64,000 nt of DNA from Ralstonia sp. TCR112 (lineage in GTDB: Bacteria > Pseudomonadota > Gammaproteobacteria > Burkholderiales > Burkholderiaceae), in the NCBI RefSeq assembly GCF_007997035.1, contig NZ_VOSS01000033.1, positions 1-64,000 on the forward strand, given 5' to 3'. The position numbers were made by a program, and so were the translations under genes. This document shows, one piece after another, positions 39,543-48,486 of the stretch; the first letter of the stretch is position 1; every line of letters starts with the position of its first letter. The notes under the pieces are model-generated. The model was not told where the DNA came from. It saw nothing but the letters and a program-made list of their open reading frames with translations, and did no database searches.

Positions 39543-40616
39543 ATGTCCTTAAAGGACATCAAGGGAGGCGTTGTGTTGTCTACCTTTCCGCTGATGAACG
39601 AACGGATTTATGCGCCTTATAAGATCGCGGCGCTGGTAGAAGTGTTGGCGGAGCAAGGGATTGCACCCGAGGACAGTCTAAAAGGCAGCGGCGTGTCCGC
39701 CGATCAGATTTACGACGCATCCGTGCTGACATCTGTCCGACAATATGCGGCCGTTTGCAGGAATGCTATCGCGCTGTCGTCCGACCCAAGCACGCCGTTC
39801 AAAACGGGGGCGCGTCTTCATCTCGCGGCATATGGGATGTACGGCTACGCGTTGATGTCGTGTCTTTCGCTACGAGACTATTTTCGACTGGGCGTCAAAT
39901 ATCATCGGCTCGCAACGCCGACCCTTACGATCGAGTGGACGGAACGCGCCGATAGTTCGGTGTGGACTTTTCCAGACGCATTCTCCTCGAACCTCCCACA
40001 CGAGGTGCAGCAGTTTCTGCTTGAGCAGCAGTACACGCAGCACGTGACGCACCTTCAGGATGTGGCTGGTCGAAGCTGTCCTCCGATGCTCGCTCGATTC
40101 GCATATCCAGCCCCTGAATATGCCGCTGTCTATCCCGAGTACCTAGGATGCCCGTGTGAGTTCGATGCCGACGAATGTCAGCTTATCTACGATAGTTCAG
40201 TCCTGGAAATTCAGCCTCATCTCGCTCACCGACATTCCGCGGCGCTGATCCAGGAGACATGCGACAGACTCATCGGGCAAGCAAAGACGTCATCGGGTGT
40301 CTCGGGTGAGGTCTATCGTTTGCTCATGAGCAAGCCTGGCGTGTTTCCCGATATGGAAAGCATCGCAGATGCGCTCAAGATGACGACGCGCACACTGAGG
40401 CGAAAACTTGAGGTTGAAGGGACTTCGTTTGTCGCCATTATTGACGACGTCAGATGCTCACTTGCTCTCGAGTATCTGAAGACAACGAAACTGAGTACAG
40501 ACGACGTCGCAATGCTAGTCGGGTTCACCGACACGGCTAATTTCCGACGAGCGCTGAAACGTTGGACGGGAAAGGGTACGGGCGAGCTTAGGGGCAACCG
40601 TGCAGATTTGGGGTGA
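39543..40616 (+). CDS. AraC-family transcriptional regulator of the BKACE island
   Basis: The protein has up to 357 residues: an N-terminal arabinose-binding-like domain (about residues 20-230) and an AraC DNA-binding domain at the end (FPDMESIADALKMTTRTLRR, then VAMLVGFTDTANFRRALKRW). It is the same subfamily as the AraC at 6576-7622. The first ATG at 39543 lacks a ribosome site; GTG 39573 or TTG 39576 lie just after AGGGAGG and may be the true start. It is divergent from the BKACE operon and most likely controls it. Confidence 0.85.
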   Translation: MSLKDIKGGVVLSTFPLMNERIYAPYKIAALVEVLAEQGIAPEDSLKGSGVSADQIYDASVLTSVRQYAAVCRNAIALSSDPSTPFKTGARLHLAAYGMYGYALMSCLSLRDYFRLGVKYHRLATPTLTIEWTERADSSVWTFPDAFSSNLPHEVQQFLLEQQYTQHVTHLQDVAGRSCPPMLARFAYPAPEYAAVYPEYLGCPCEFDADECQLIYDSSVLEIQPHLAHRHSAALIQETCDRLIGQAKTSSGVSGEVYRLLMSKPGVFPDMESIADALKMTTRTLRRKLEVEGTSFVAIIDDVRCSLALEYLKTTKLSTDDVAMLVGFTDTANFRRALKRWTGKGTGELRGNRADLG

Positions 40617-40644
40617 AGTTCCTGTATTGATCCTTTTTCCTACA

Positions 40645-40830
40645 TCATGCAGCGCCGCGCAGACGCCGTCGCTGACTAGACTCCCAGGGCACGCTGAAGT
40701 CATCAAAGTCGCCGGGCGCTCCCGAAGGCAGTTGTAGGTCTGTCTTCTTGCCGTGGAACGCGATGGCCTTGTCGTCGACGCCCCGGTCGCCCTGCTCGCG
40801 CCGTCCAGCAGCTTTCAATGCAGGACGGAA
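40645..40830 (-). pseudogene. Possible C-terminal remnant of an unrecognised gene
   Basis: The minus strand reads without a stop through AIAFHGKKTDLQLPSGAPGD and FDDFSVPWESSQRRRLRGAA to a stop at 40645-40647. The composition is protein-like, but there is no start, and the frame closes just upstream inside the direct-repeat copy at 40818-40851. I do not recognise the family. It may be the tail of a gene cut off by a rearrangement. Confidence 0.3.
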
Positions 40831-40851
40831 CCCGTGGCCTCACATCAAAAC
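40818..40851. repeat. 34-base direct repeat, copy 1
   Basis: This copy differs from 43246-43279 at three of 34 positions. It starts ATGCAGGACG and includes CCCGTGGCCTC. The two copies flank the LysR and DapA-family genes in the same orientation. Confidence 0.6.
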
Positions 40852-40995
40852 GGGTCGGAGCAAACGCGCTGCAATGCTCACGGGTTCAACGGTACGGTCT
40901 CTATATGTGGACGGCAATCTACCCTCGCCCTTCGATGTTTGCGGCGGTCAGTAGCGGACGCCGAAAGAGTTGGCCGCTGGAGCGAGAGCGTCTTA

Positions 40996-41907
40996 TCACT
41001 CGTGCTCGGAAACCGCGGTTCCCGTTTGGGCGATCTCTTTGATAAGTTGCATCACCGTGCGGCTGGCAAGCGTCAGGTCACCATGCCGTGACATCGCCAG
41101 CGCGATATACCGATAAACCGTCGGATCCACAACCTTGGCCGCTTGCAGCCGTCCTTCGCGCACGGCGTTTGCAATGGCATATGGACCCAGCAGTGCATAC
41201 ATGCCGCCATCCTCGACGATGCGCGTCTGCAGGCTGAGGGAATCCGCTTCCACCACGACGTTCAGAGAGATACCGCGCTGGGTCGCGAGGTGGTCGAGCC
41301 AATCCCGCCAACTGCTGGGCCGGCAGAACGAAACCAGCGGTAGATCGTTCACGGCTGCAAACGGCACCGTGGGCTCGGCCAGAAGCGGATCGCCGGGTCT
41401 GCCAACCAGGTATGTCGCGGCTTCGGTGAGATAGATGTCCCCGTGCTTGGGTGTCGGGCTGTGCCGGAACAACAGGGCAAGATCGACGCTGCCTTCTTCC
41501 AGCCAGGTTTCCAACTGCGCGCCTTGACCTTCTCGCACGCTGAGTTGCACGAGGGGATAGCGCTCGCGCAAACGGTAGTACAGCGTGCTGACCAAAGGAT
41601 GCGCCGTAGAGGGAATGATGCCCAGGCGTACGGTCCCGATTGGTTTGCCGGCGGAACTTTGAATGTCGTTGGCCAACTGCTCCGTGCCCGCCAGCCATGC
41701 CCGCACCTTCGGTGCGATGCGCTGACCCAACTCCGTCAGCACAACGCCGCGACCCGTCCGCTGAAATAGCCGGCCACCGGCTGCGTGCTCCAACTCGGCA
41801 ATCTGCCTGCTGATATGGGGTTGCGTGGTGCCGTGCGCCAATGCCACTTTGCTCAGGCTACCAAGCTCGGCAGCCTCGATGAACAGTTTCCAGCCCGCGT
41901 AATCCAC
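40996..41907 (-). CDS. LysR-family transcriptional regulator
   Basis: The 303-residue protein has the LysR N-terminal winged helix (DYAGWKLFIEAAELGSLSKV, then ALAHGTTQPHISRQIAELEH) and a substrate-binding domain. GTG 41907 with GGGGA four bases upstream is preferred; the frame extends to 42003 but that part is Arg- and Cys-rich and not family-like. It is divergent from the DapA-family gene at 42114 and shares a 206-base promoter region containing a perfect palindrome. It most likely activates the lyase-transporter-porin operon. Confidence 0.87.
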   Translation of the reverse strand: MDYAGWKLFIEAAELGSLSKVALAHGTTQPHISRQIAELEHAAGGRLFQRTGRGVVLTELGQRIAPKVRAWLAGTEQLANDIQSSAGKPIGTVRLGIIPSTAHPLVSTLYYRLRERYPLVQLSVREGQGAQLETWLEEGSVDLALLFRHSPTPKHGDIYLTEAATYLVGRPGDPLLAEPTVPFAAVNDLPLVSFCRPSSWRDWLDHLATQRGISLNVVVEADSLSLQTRIVEDGGMYALLGPYAIANAVREGRLQAAKVVDPTVYRYIALAMSRHGDLTLASRTVMQLIKEIAQTGTAVSEHE

Positions 41908-41949
41908 GGTGTCCCCACGGTCTTGATATGTCAATTCAGTATATCTGAA

Positions 41950-41974
41950 ATGCCGGAATTCATTCTTCCGGCAT
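41950..41974. promoter_or_regulatory. Perfect palindrome, likely LysR operator
   Basis: ATGCCGGAA and TTCCGGCAT form a perfect inverted repeat with a seven-base spacer, 43 bases upstream of the LysR start and inside the divergent promoter region. Size and position fit a LysR recognition site. Confidence 0.6.
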
Positions 41975-42113
41975 GCCTTGTGCCTCCCTAGACTGCATCG
42001 CAAGCACGTTGACCACCCAGGCGTTCCAACGCTTCGCCGGCGACGAGCGCTCCCCGGGCACCGGCATGACGCCGCCCAGGGAAGACCTATCGATCCACTC
42101 GTGAGGAGACTCC

Positions 42114-43070
42114 ATGAAAGACATTGATCTGCGCGGCCTCGTACCCGCCCCCGTGACCCCGTTCACCCGTGATGGCGCTGTCGACCACGCGGCCATTCAA
42201 CGCCTGGGCAAGTGGCTCGGCAGCTTTGACGGTGTGAAAGGCCTGGTTGTGCTCGGGCACGCCGGGGAAGGCACCTTCCTGTCCCAGGAAGAGCAAACCG
42301 CCGTGATCGAGAGTTTCGTGAAGTCGGTCGACGGCAAGCTCCCCGTTATCGCCGGCATCACGCTTGAGGGCACGCAGGTGGCCGCGGCTGAGGCCAAGCG
42401 TGCCGTCAAGGCCGGTGCCTCGGCTGGTCTCGTCTATCCGTCGCACGGCTGGTTGCGCTTCGGTTACCAAAAAGGCGCACCGCAGGACCGCTATCGCGCC
42501 ATCTACGAGGAAAGTGGCCTGCCGCTGATCCTCTTCCAGTATCCGGACGTGACCAAGGCGACGTACAACCTGGAGACGCAGCTTGAGATTGCCGCGCAGC
42601 CGGGCGTGTTCGCCATGAAGAACGGCGTACGCAACATGCGCCGCTGGGATACCGAAATTCCCGTGATCCGCCGCGAGAATCCCGACCTTCAGATCCTGAC
42701 CTGTCACGATGAATACCTGCTGCACACCATGTTCGACGTGGATGGCGCACTGGTTGGATACGGCAACATCGCGCCCGAACTGCTGATCGAACTGATCGCG
42801 GCCGGCAAGGCGAAGGACTACTCGCGCGCGCGTGCCCTTCACGACAAGCTGTTGCCGATCACGAAGAACGTCTACCACCGTGGCTCGCACATGGAAGGCA
42901 CCGTCGCGCTGAAGCACGCGCTCGTCGCCCGGGGCATTCTCGAGCACGCCACCGTGCGTTCTCCGCTGCTGCCGCTCGAACCCGGGGCGGAGATCGACAT
43001 TGCCAACGCCATGCGCTCGGCCGGGCTGACTGGGCCGGGTGCCGGAGTGGCGCAGCCTCTTGCCGCGTAA
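42114..43070 (+). CDS. DapA/NanA-family class I aldolase or dehydratase
   Basis: The 318-residue protein belongs to the dihydrodipicolinate-synthase family of Schiff-base lyases. The GHAGEG pyruvate-binding loop is near residue 48 and the catalytic Lys lies in FAMKNG near residue 166. The linked MFS transporter and porin suggest catabolism of an imported sugar acid or keto-deoxy acid rather than lysine synthesis. GAGGAGA precedes ATG 42114. The exact substrate cannot be read from the sequence. Confidence 0.85.
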   Translation: MKDIDLRGLVPAPVTPFTRDGAVDHAAIQRLGKWLGSFDGVKGLVVLGHAGEGTFLSQEEQTAVIESFVKSVDGKLPVIAGITLEGTQVAAAEAKRAVKAGASAGLVYPSHGWLRFGYQKGAPQDRYRAIYEESGLPLILFQYPDVTKATYNLETQLEIAAQPGVFAMKNGVRNMRRWDTEIPVIRRENPDLQILTCHDEYLLHTMFDVDGALVGYGNIAPELLIELIAAGKAKDYSRARALHDKLLPITKNVYHRGSHMEGTVALKHALVARGILEHATVRSPLLPLEPGAEIDIANAMRSAGLTGPGAGVAQPLAA

Positions 43071-43245
43071 GGCAAGCAGGCCAAGGCCAACGCCTTGAAG
43101 GCGTGGCACACGGTATGCGCTGCCGCGTTGTCGGCGTGTGCACACCAAAAGCAGCACCTGTCCGGGCGTGATACAAGCGCTATCAAAGCGCCACGCCCGG
43201 CGCCACAGCCGACCAACGGCTGCCACCAGAACAACAAGATCATCG

Positions 43246-43279
43246 ATGCAGGACGCAACCCGTGGCCTCGCATCAGAAC
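43246..43279. repeat. 34-base direct repeat, copy 2
   Basis: This copy matches 40818-40851 at 31 of 34 positions, in the same orientation. It lies 20 bases upstream of the MFS start codon at 43299. Confidence 0.6.
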
Positions 43280-43298
43280 AATGACATCTGGAGACAAC

Positions 43299-44741
43299 AT
43301 GACCATCACCACGCCCGCCTTGGCACACCACGGCGTGCAGGAGACCGCGCACACCGCCTCAGCCGATTCCGGCTCGCGCGCCGCACAGCTCCTCTTTCGT
43401 ATCGAGAACGTCCCCTTTAGTCGCTGGCACACGAAGGCCCGCATCATCATGGGCAGCGCCACGCTGTTCGACGCGTTTGACGCGCTCTCGCTGGCCTTCG
43501 TCATGCCGGTGCTCGTGGGACTGTGGCATCTCTCACCGAGCGAAATCGGCGTGTTGATTGCCGCCGGTTATCTTGGCCAGGTGGTCGGCGCGCTGCTGTT
43601 CGGCTGGCTGGCCGAGCGTCTGGGCCGGGTGCGGAGCGCCACCATTACTGTCGGCCTGATGTCCGTCATGAGCGTGGTGTGCGCGTTTGCCGGTAACTTT
43701 CAGATGCTGTTCCTGTGCCGGTTCCTGCAGGGCATCGGCGTCGGTGGTGAAGTGCCAGTGGCGGCGACCTACATCAACGAACTGTCGCAAGCGCACGGGC
43801 GCGGACGGTTCTTCATCCTGTACGAACTGATCTTTCCGCTGGGGCTGCTGGCGGCGGCTCAGGTTGGCGCGTTCCTGGTGCCGCGCTTTGGCTGGGAATA
43901 CATGTTTCTGGTCGGTGGCATTCCTGGCATTCTCGTGGCGCTGCTGATCATGCGCTTGCCCGAGTCTCCGCGCTGGCTCATATCCAAGGGCCGCTTTGAC
44001 GAAGCCGAACACGTGATCCGGGACATTGAAGCCAGCACGCCCCGACGCAATCTCGACCCGCAACGCGACAGCACCGAAATCGACACGCGAGTCGCCACGC
44101 TGCTCGATGGCATCCGCGCACGTCGCAAGGGCTCGTGGAAGGAATTGTTCTCGCCGCTGTACCGGGGGCGGACGCTTGTCGTGTGGTTGCTGTGGGCCAG
44201 TTCCTACTTTGTCGCCAACGGCATCAATAACTGGCTTCCGAGCCTGTACAAGACTGTGTATCACTTGCCCCTGCAAGAGTCTCTGCATATGGCGTCGGTG
44301 TCGAACGTCCTTAGCACCTGCGCCGTGCTGGTGTGCGCGCTGCTGGTGGATCGCGTCGGTCGTCGGCGCTGGGCCATGGCGTGCTTCCTGATCAGTGGCG
44401 CCTTGCTGGCGGCATTGGCAGCGATCGGTGCCGGCAGTGCGCTGTCCGTGATGATCCTGGCGTCTTCTGCCTACGCTGTGATGGGGACGACCACCGTACT
44501 GCTGTATCTGTACACGCCTGAAATCTATCCAACCCGCATGCGCGCCATCGGCACAGGGCTGGCGACGTCATGGTTGCGTGCCGCATCGGCTGCTGCGCCC
44601 GCCATCGTCGGTGTGGTTCTTGCCGGCTACGGCATCGCCTCGGTGTTTGTCATGTTTGCGCTGGTGAACGTCATCGGCCTGCTGGCGGCCATGCGCATGA
44701 TCGAGACCACCAATCGAGCGCTCGAAGACATCTCGCCCTAG
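43299..44741 (+). CDS. MFS transporter (sugar/aromatic acid:H+ symporter type)
   Basis: The 480-residue protein has about twelve membrane segments, the RLGRVRSA loop after the second, a conserved GIGVGGEVPVA motif, a long central loop with PESPRWLISKGRFDEAE, and DRVGRRRW between later helices. These are features of the metabolite:H+ symporters related to SvOP/AAHS and sugar porters. ATG 43299 follows GGAGACAAC. It is downstream of the DapA-family gene and upstream of a porin, so it probably carries that pathway's substrate across the inner membrane. Confidence 0.88.
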   Translation: MTITTPALAHHGVQETAHTASADSGSRAAQLLFRIENVPFSRWHTKARIIMGSATLFDAFDALSLAFVMPVLVGLWHLSPSEIGVLIAAGYLGQVVGALLFGWLAERLGRVRSATITVGLMSVMSVVCAFAGNFQMLFLCRFLQGIGVGGEVPVAATYINELSQAHGRGRFFILYELIFPLGLLAAAQVGAFLVPRFGWEYMFLVGGIPGILVALLIMRLPESPRWLISKGRFDEAEHVIRDIEASTPRRNLDPQRDSTEIDTRVATLLDGIRARRKGSWKELFSPLYRGRTLVVWLLWASSYFVANGINNWLPSLYKTVYHLPLQESLHMASVSNVLSTCAVLVCALLVDRVGRRRWAMACFLISGALLAALAAIGAGSALSVMILASSAYAVMGTTTVLLYLYTPEIYPTRMRAIGTGLATSWLRAASAAAPAIVGVVLAGYGIASVFVMFALVNVIGLLAAMRMIETTNRALEDISP

Positions 44742-44902
44742 GCATCACGGCGCCACCGCGCGCCATCCCTCTACCTTCCATCCTGCATTGCCCCAAGAGG
44801 GGTCGCCACGTGCGACCGCCTCTCGGCGGCGTACATCCCAAAAAAAACAGACAAAACCCGGCGCGGTGTCACGCGCGGGTACAACACAGAGGAGACCTCA
44901 CC

Positions 44903-46006
44903 ATGAAAACCACGTCCTGGCTGATCGGCATGAGTATCGGTGCCGCCACCCCGATGATGGCCGCTGCACAGTCCGTCACGCTCTACGGCCTGATCGATAC
45001 CGGCGTTGAATACGTCAATAACGTTGGGACCACGAAGAGCGGGCTGGTGCGCATGCCGAACCTCACAGGCACCGTGCCGTCGCGGTGGGGCGTGCGCGGC
45101 AAAGAAGACCTGGGCGGCGGTCTGCATGCCGTCTTTACGCTTGAATCGGGTTTTGCGCCTGACTCTGGCGTCTCGAATCAGGGCGGACGGCTGTTCGGCC
45201 GGCAAGCAAACGTGGGGCTCAGCGGGCCGTGGGGGGAGGTGACGTTCGGTCGGCAGAACACCATGCTGTTCTGGGCGATTCTCGACTCGGACATCCTTGG
45301 GCCCAACGTCTATGGCGGTAACGCGTTGGACAGCTATCGCCCGAATGCGCGAGCCGACAATGCCATCGCTTACAAGGGCAAGTTGGGCGGGTTCACCGTG
45401 GGCGCCACGTATAGCTTTGGCCGCGACACAGTCAACGCAGGCACGAATCCAGCCGGCACGAACTGCGCCGGCGAACTGGCATCGGACAGCCGCGCGTGCC
45501 GCGAATGGTCTGCCTTGCTGATGTACGAAACCGGCAGCTGGGGCATCTCAACCGCGTACGACTCGCTGCGAGGCGGCCCCGGCGCAGCGGCCGGCCTCAG
45601 CAGTAGCAAACTCAAGGACGATCGGCTGCTCCTCGGAGCTTACGCCTTATTCGACAAGACAAAGGTGGGCATCGGCGCTTCGTTCCGCAACAACGAAGGT
45701 GGCGCGCCATCACACAGCCAGTTGTACTACGCAGGTGCCTCCTACGACATCACACCGGCATTCAACCTTGCAGGGCAGGTCTACTACTTGCACTTCAACA
45801 ACAGCGCCAACAAGGCATGGCTGGGCGCCATCCGGGGCACCTACGCATTCTCGAAGCGGACGTCGGTGTATCTCACCGGCGGGTACATCGATAACAGCGG
45901 ACAGTCGAATCTGTCGGTGAGCGCCGGTGGGAGTGGAGGGACGAGCAACCCGGCGCCTGGTGGCAATCAACTCGGCGTTATGGCGGGGGTTAAGCACGCG
46001 TTTTAA
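44903..46006 (+). CDS. Gram-negative trimeric porin
   Basis: The 367-residue protein has a signal peptide cleaved after AAAQ and the standard betaproteobacterial porin opening SVTLYGLIDTGVEYVNN. A gate region with GRQANVGLSGPWGEVTFGRQ follows, and it ends with a terminal Phe (VKHAF) as needed for outer-membrane insertion. GAGGAGA precedes ATG 44903. It is the outer-membrane entry point for the DapA/MFS pathway upstream, by operon position. Confidence 0.92.
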   Translation: MKTTSWLIGMSIGAATPMMAAAQSVTLYGLIDTGVEYVNNVGTTKSGLVRMPNLTGTVPSRWGVRGKEDLGGGLHAVFTLESGFAPDSGVSNQGGRLFGRQANVGLSGPWGEVTFGRQNTMLFWAILDSDILGPNVYGGNALDSYRPNARADNAIAYKGKLGGFTVGATYSFGRDTVNAGTNPAGTNCAGELASDSRACREWSALLMYETGSWGISTAYDSLRGGPGAAAGLSSSKLKDDRLLLGAYALFDKTKVGIGASFRNNEGGAPSHSQLYYAGASYDITPAFNLAGQVYYLHFNNSANKAWLGAIRGTYAFSKRTSVYLTGGYIDNSGQSNLSVSAGGSGGTSNPAPGGNQLGVMAGVKHAF

Positions 46007-46251
46007 GAAGTCCCTCAAGTTTTTTTCTCTGAGAGTGCGCGCAAAAACTCGGCTGTGCGAGGAATTGGAGGTCCGTAGGCTTGCGGCAACCTACTGCCAA
46101 CCTTCGATGACAAAGTCGGCTCTTTCCCAGCTTTTCCGCCCGGGTCAACTCGATTTGGGTGCTTTCAGCGCACTTCGACAGACTTTATTCCCCTCCGACA
46201 AGACTTTATTTTCTCCAATCAGCCCATCCAGCAAGCCATCCCGGATCCCGC

Positions 46252-46257
46252 TATAAT
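46252..46257 (+). promoter_or_regulatory. Promoter -10 box of the exporter/MarR operon
   Basis: TATAAT is a perfect -10 hexamer. The -35 region 17 bases upstream (CAGCAA) is poor, so an activator or a different spacing may be involved. The MarR palindrome begins six bases downstream, so the repressor would sit over the start of transcription. Confidence 0.6.
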
Positions 46258-46262
46258 ATCGT

Positions 46263-46287
46263 TGACACATCAATCGTTGATGTATCA
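46263..46287. promoter_or_regulatory. MarR-type operator palindrome
   Basis: TGACACATCAA and TTGATGTATCA form an inverted repeat with a three-base centre and a single mismatch in 11 pairs. It lies right after the -10 box and 22 bases before the exporter start, and the MarR gene is in the same operon, so autorepression is likely. Confidence 0.65.
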
Positions 46288-46309
46288 TTTGTATTGCCGC
46301 TCCTCCGCC

Positions 46310-47901
46310 ATGGCCGTTCACACCGCGCTTCCCCACTCCCATACCCAGGTTCTGCCGTTCAAGGAATCGCTCCTGGCGATGATCGGCATCTGCTTTGTCG
46401 TCGTTCTGGTCGCCTTCGATCAGACCGTGGTCGGCACTGCGTTACCGACGTGGTGGCCGAACTCAAGGGTTTTGAGCTGTACGCATGGGTGGCGACGTCG
46501 TATCTGTTGACCTCCGTGGTAACGGTGCCGATCTTCGGGCGCCTGGGCGACTTTTACGGCCGCAAGCCGTTCGTGATTGCCTCCATCGTGGTGTTCACGC
46601 TGGCATCGGTCATGTGCGGCATGGCAGGCAGCATGACGTTTCTCGTGTGGTCGCGGGCGCTGCAGGGCATTGGCGGCGGCATGCTGGTCGGCACGGCGTA
46701 CGCATGCATTCCCGATCTCTTTCCCGATGCGCGCGTGCGCTTGCGCTGGCAGGTCATGCTCAGCGCCTCTTTCGGTATTGCCAACGCCATCGGCCCGACG
46801 CTGGGCGGATGGATGACGCAGGCATTCGGATGGCGGTCGGTGTTTTACGTAAACATCCCATTCGGTGTGCTGGGGCTGTGGTTTGCCTGGCGCTTCCTGC
46901 CGCACCTGCGTCAGAACATGCACACCGGGCGTATCCGGCTGGATTGGCAGGGTGCGGTGCTGATCACCGTGGCGCTGGGGGCGTTGCAGTTGTTCGTCGA
47001 ATGGCTGCCGCGACATGGGCTGACGCCGGCGTTGTTCGGCTGGCTGGTGCTGTCGGCAGCAGCGTTTGTGGCGCTGTGGTGGTGGGAGCAGCGTGCGGAA
47101 CAGCCGCTGCTGCCGTTCGACATGCTGCGCAATCCGGCGCTGGCCGCGCTGTTCATGCTGGCGTTGCTGTCGGGTTTTTCGATGTTTGCGGTGCTGTTCT
47201 ATGCGCCGTTGCTGTTCCAGGGCGGGTTTGGCATGTCGCCGCAGGAAGCCGGCCTGGTGATCACGCCGCTGGTGGTCTGCATCACGCTGGGCAGCATCAT
47301 CAACGGGCGCATCGTCACGCGCATTCCCAATCCCAACGCCATGCTGTATGCCGGCTTTGCGCTGCTGACGGCGGCGGTGGCCGGCATGTCGTTGTCGTCC
47401 CGGGGCATGCCGCATACGGTGCTGACGTTGCTGATGCTGCTGGCCGGTCTGGGGCTCGGTTTCGTGCTGCCCAATCTGACCGTGTTTGCTCAGCAGACGG
47501 CCGGCCGTGCGCATCTGGGCATTGCCACCGCGCTGCTGCAATCGCTGCGCATGGTGGGCGGTATGGTCGGCACGGCGCTGGTCGGCACGCTGGTGAGCGA
47601 GCGCTATGCCTCGGGCGTGGCCAATGCACTGCGCGCTGACAGCGCGACGCAGTGGCTGCATCAGCTTGCCGATCCCGAAATTCTCATCGATCATGACGCG
47701 CAAGCCGCCTTGCTTTCGCAGTTGCATGCTGCCGGCCACGACGGTGCGGCGCTGCTCGAAGCTGCGCGCCATGTGCTGGTGAGTGCCATCCATATCGGCC
47801 TGATCGTGGCGACGGTGGTGGCGCTGATTGGCCTCTGGTATGTGCGGCGGGTACCGCCCGTGGTGCTGCACCATGTCGAGCCCGTGCAACATACGGAATA
47901 G
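46310..47901 (+). pseudogene. MFS drug:H+ antiporter (DHA2/EmrB type), apparent frameshift near 46450
   Basis: The exporter starts at 46310 (MAVHTALPHSHTQ) and has about fourteen membrane segments of the EmrB/QacA drug antiporters. After VAFDQTVVGTALP the frame breaks; the continuation VVAELKGFELYAWVATSYLL lies in the next frame. Adding one G near 46450 restores a 530-residue protein, the usual length. The next motif, GRLGDFYGRKP, belongs to the conserved loop of the family. It is followed by its MarR regulator. Confidence 0.88.
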
Positions 47902-47959
47902 GCGAGACACGCCGGAGCGGTTAGGATGCGCGGTTTCCCAGCAATCTCAGCCCTGATCG

Positions 47960-48457
47960 ATGACCTCTGAACGCGAACGCTTCGCCGTCATGCACCAGTT
48001 CGGCCGCACCTATCGTGCGTTCATGGCCGCCTTCGAGGCGCATGTGGGCCAGCCGATGCCGCGCTGGCGCATCCTGCTGGCGCTGCACGACAACACCGGC
48101 GGCGGCATGGCCCAGAAGCAACTGGCCGAGCGCCTGCAGATGGACCCTGGCGCGCTGACCCGCCAACTTAAGGTGCTCGAGCAGCTCGGCTGGATCGAAC
48201 GCGCGACCGATGCGCGCGACAATCGCCTGACCAACGTGTCGCTGTCAGATGCCGGCCTGGCAGTCGTGCTCGACTGCATGCCGCGCCGCATCGCCTTCAT
48301 CAATGCCACGCTCGATGGGCTGCCGGACGACCTCGTCCACGCGTTGTCCGAAGCGCTGGCGCAAATCGAAACACGTCTGGCCGAAGTGCCGGCGCTGGCC
48401 ACCGCGGCTTCCACCGCATCCGATAGCAAATCCGCAGATCAGCCCGCAGACCGTTAA
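47960..48457 (+). CDS. MarR-family transcriptional regulator
   Basis: The 165-residue protein has a MarR winged helix (AQKQLAERLQMDPGALTRQL, then KVLEQLGWIERATDARDNR) with the acid/basic wing. It lies 58 bases after the exporter gene in the same direction and should repress that operon through the palindrome at 46263-46287, released by a drug or organic acid. The Ala/Ser-rich C-terminal tail is not conserved in the family. Confidence 0.88.
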   Translation: MTSERERFAVMHQFGRTYRAFMAAFEAHVGQPMPRWRILLALHDNTGGGMAQKQLAERLQMDPGALTRQLKVLEQLGWIERATDARDNRLTNVSLSDAGLAVVLDCMPRRIAFINATLDGLPDDLVHALSEALAQIETRLAEVPALATAASTASDSKSADQPADR

Positions 48458-48486
48458 TGCGCGCTGAATGCGTTCCGGAGACAACC

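Larger units (their letters stand above)
40617..40995. other. Intergenic region with remnant sequence and one copy of a direct repeat
   Basis: This 379-base stretch between the AraC gene and the LysR gene has no complete gene. The minus strand carries a short coding-like tail (40645-40830). A 34-base direct repeat copy lies at 40818-40851 and its partner at 43246-43279. The rest, 40852-40995, shows nothing I recognise. Confidence 0.4.
46007..46309. other. Intergenic promoter region ahead of the DHA2 exporter
   Basis: The 303 bases carry a consensus -10 box and a MarR-type palindrome (see separate entries). A repeated CGACA(A)GACTTTATT element begins at 46176 and 46196. No gene is evident. 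Confidence 0.55.

Noticed and set aside
46176-46210. Two CGACA(A)GACTTTATT elements 20 bases apart
   Set aside because: Only two copies and no known factor; probably incidental promoter sequence.
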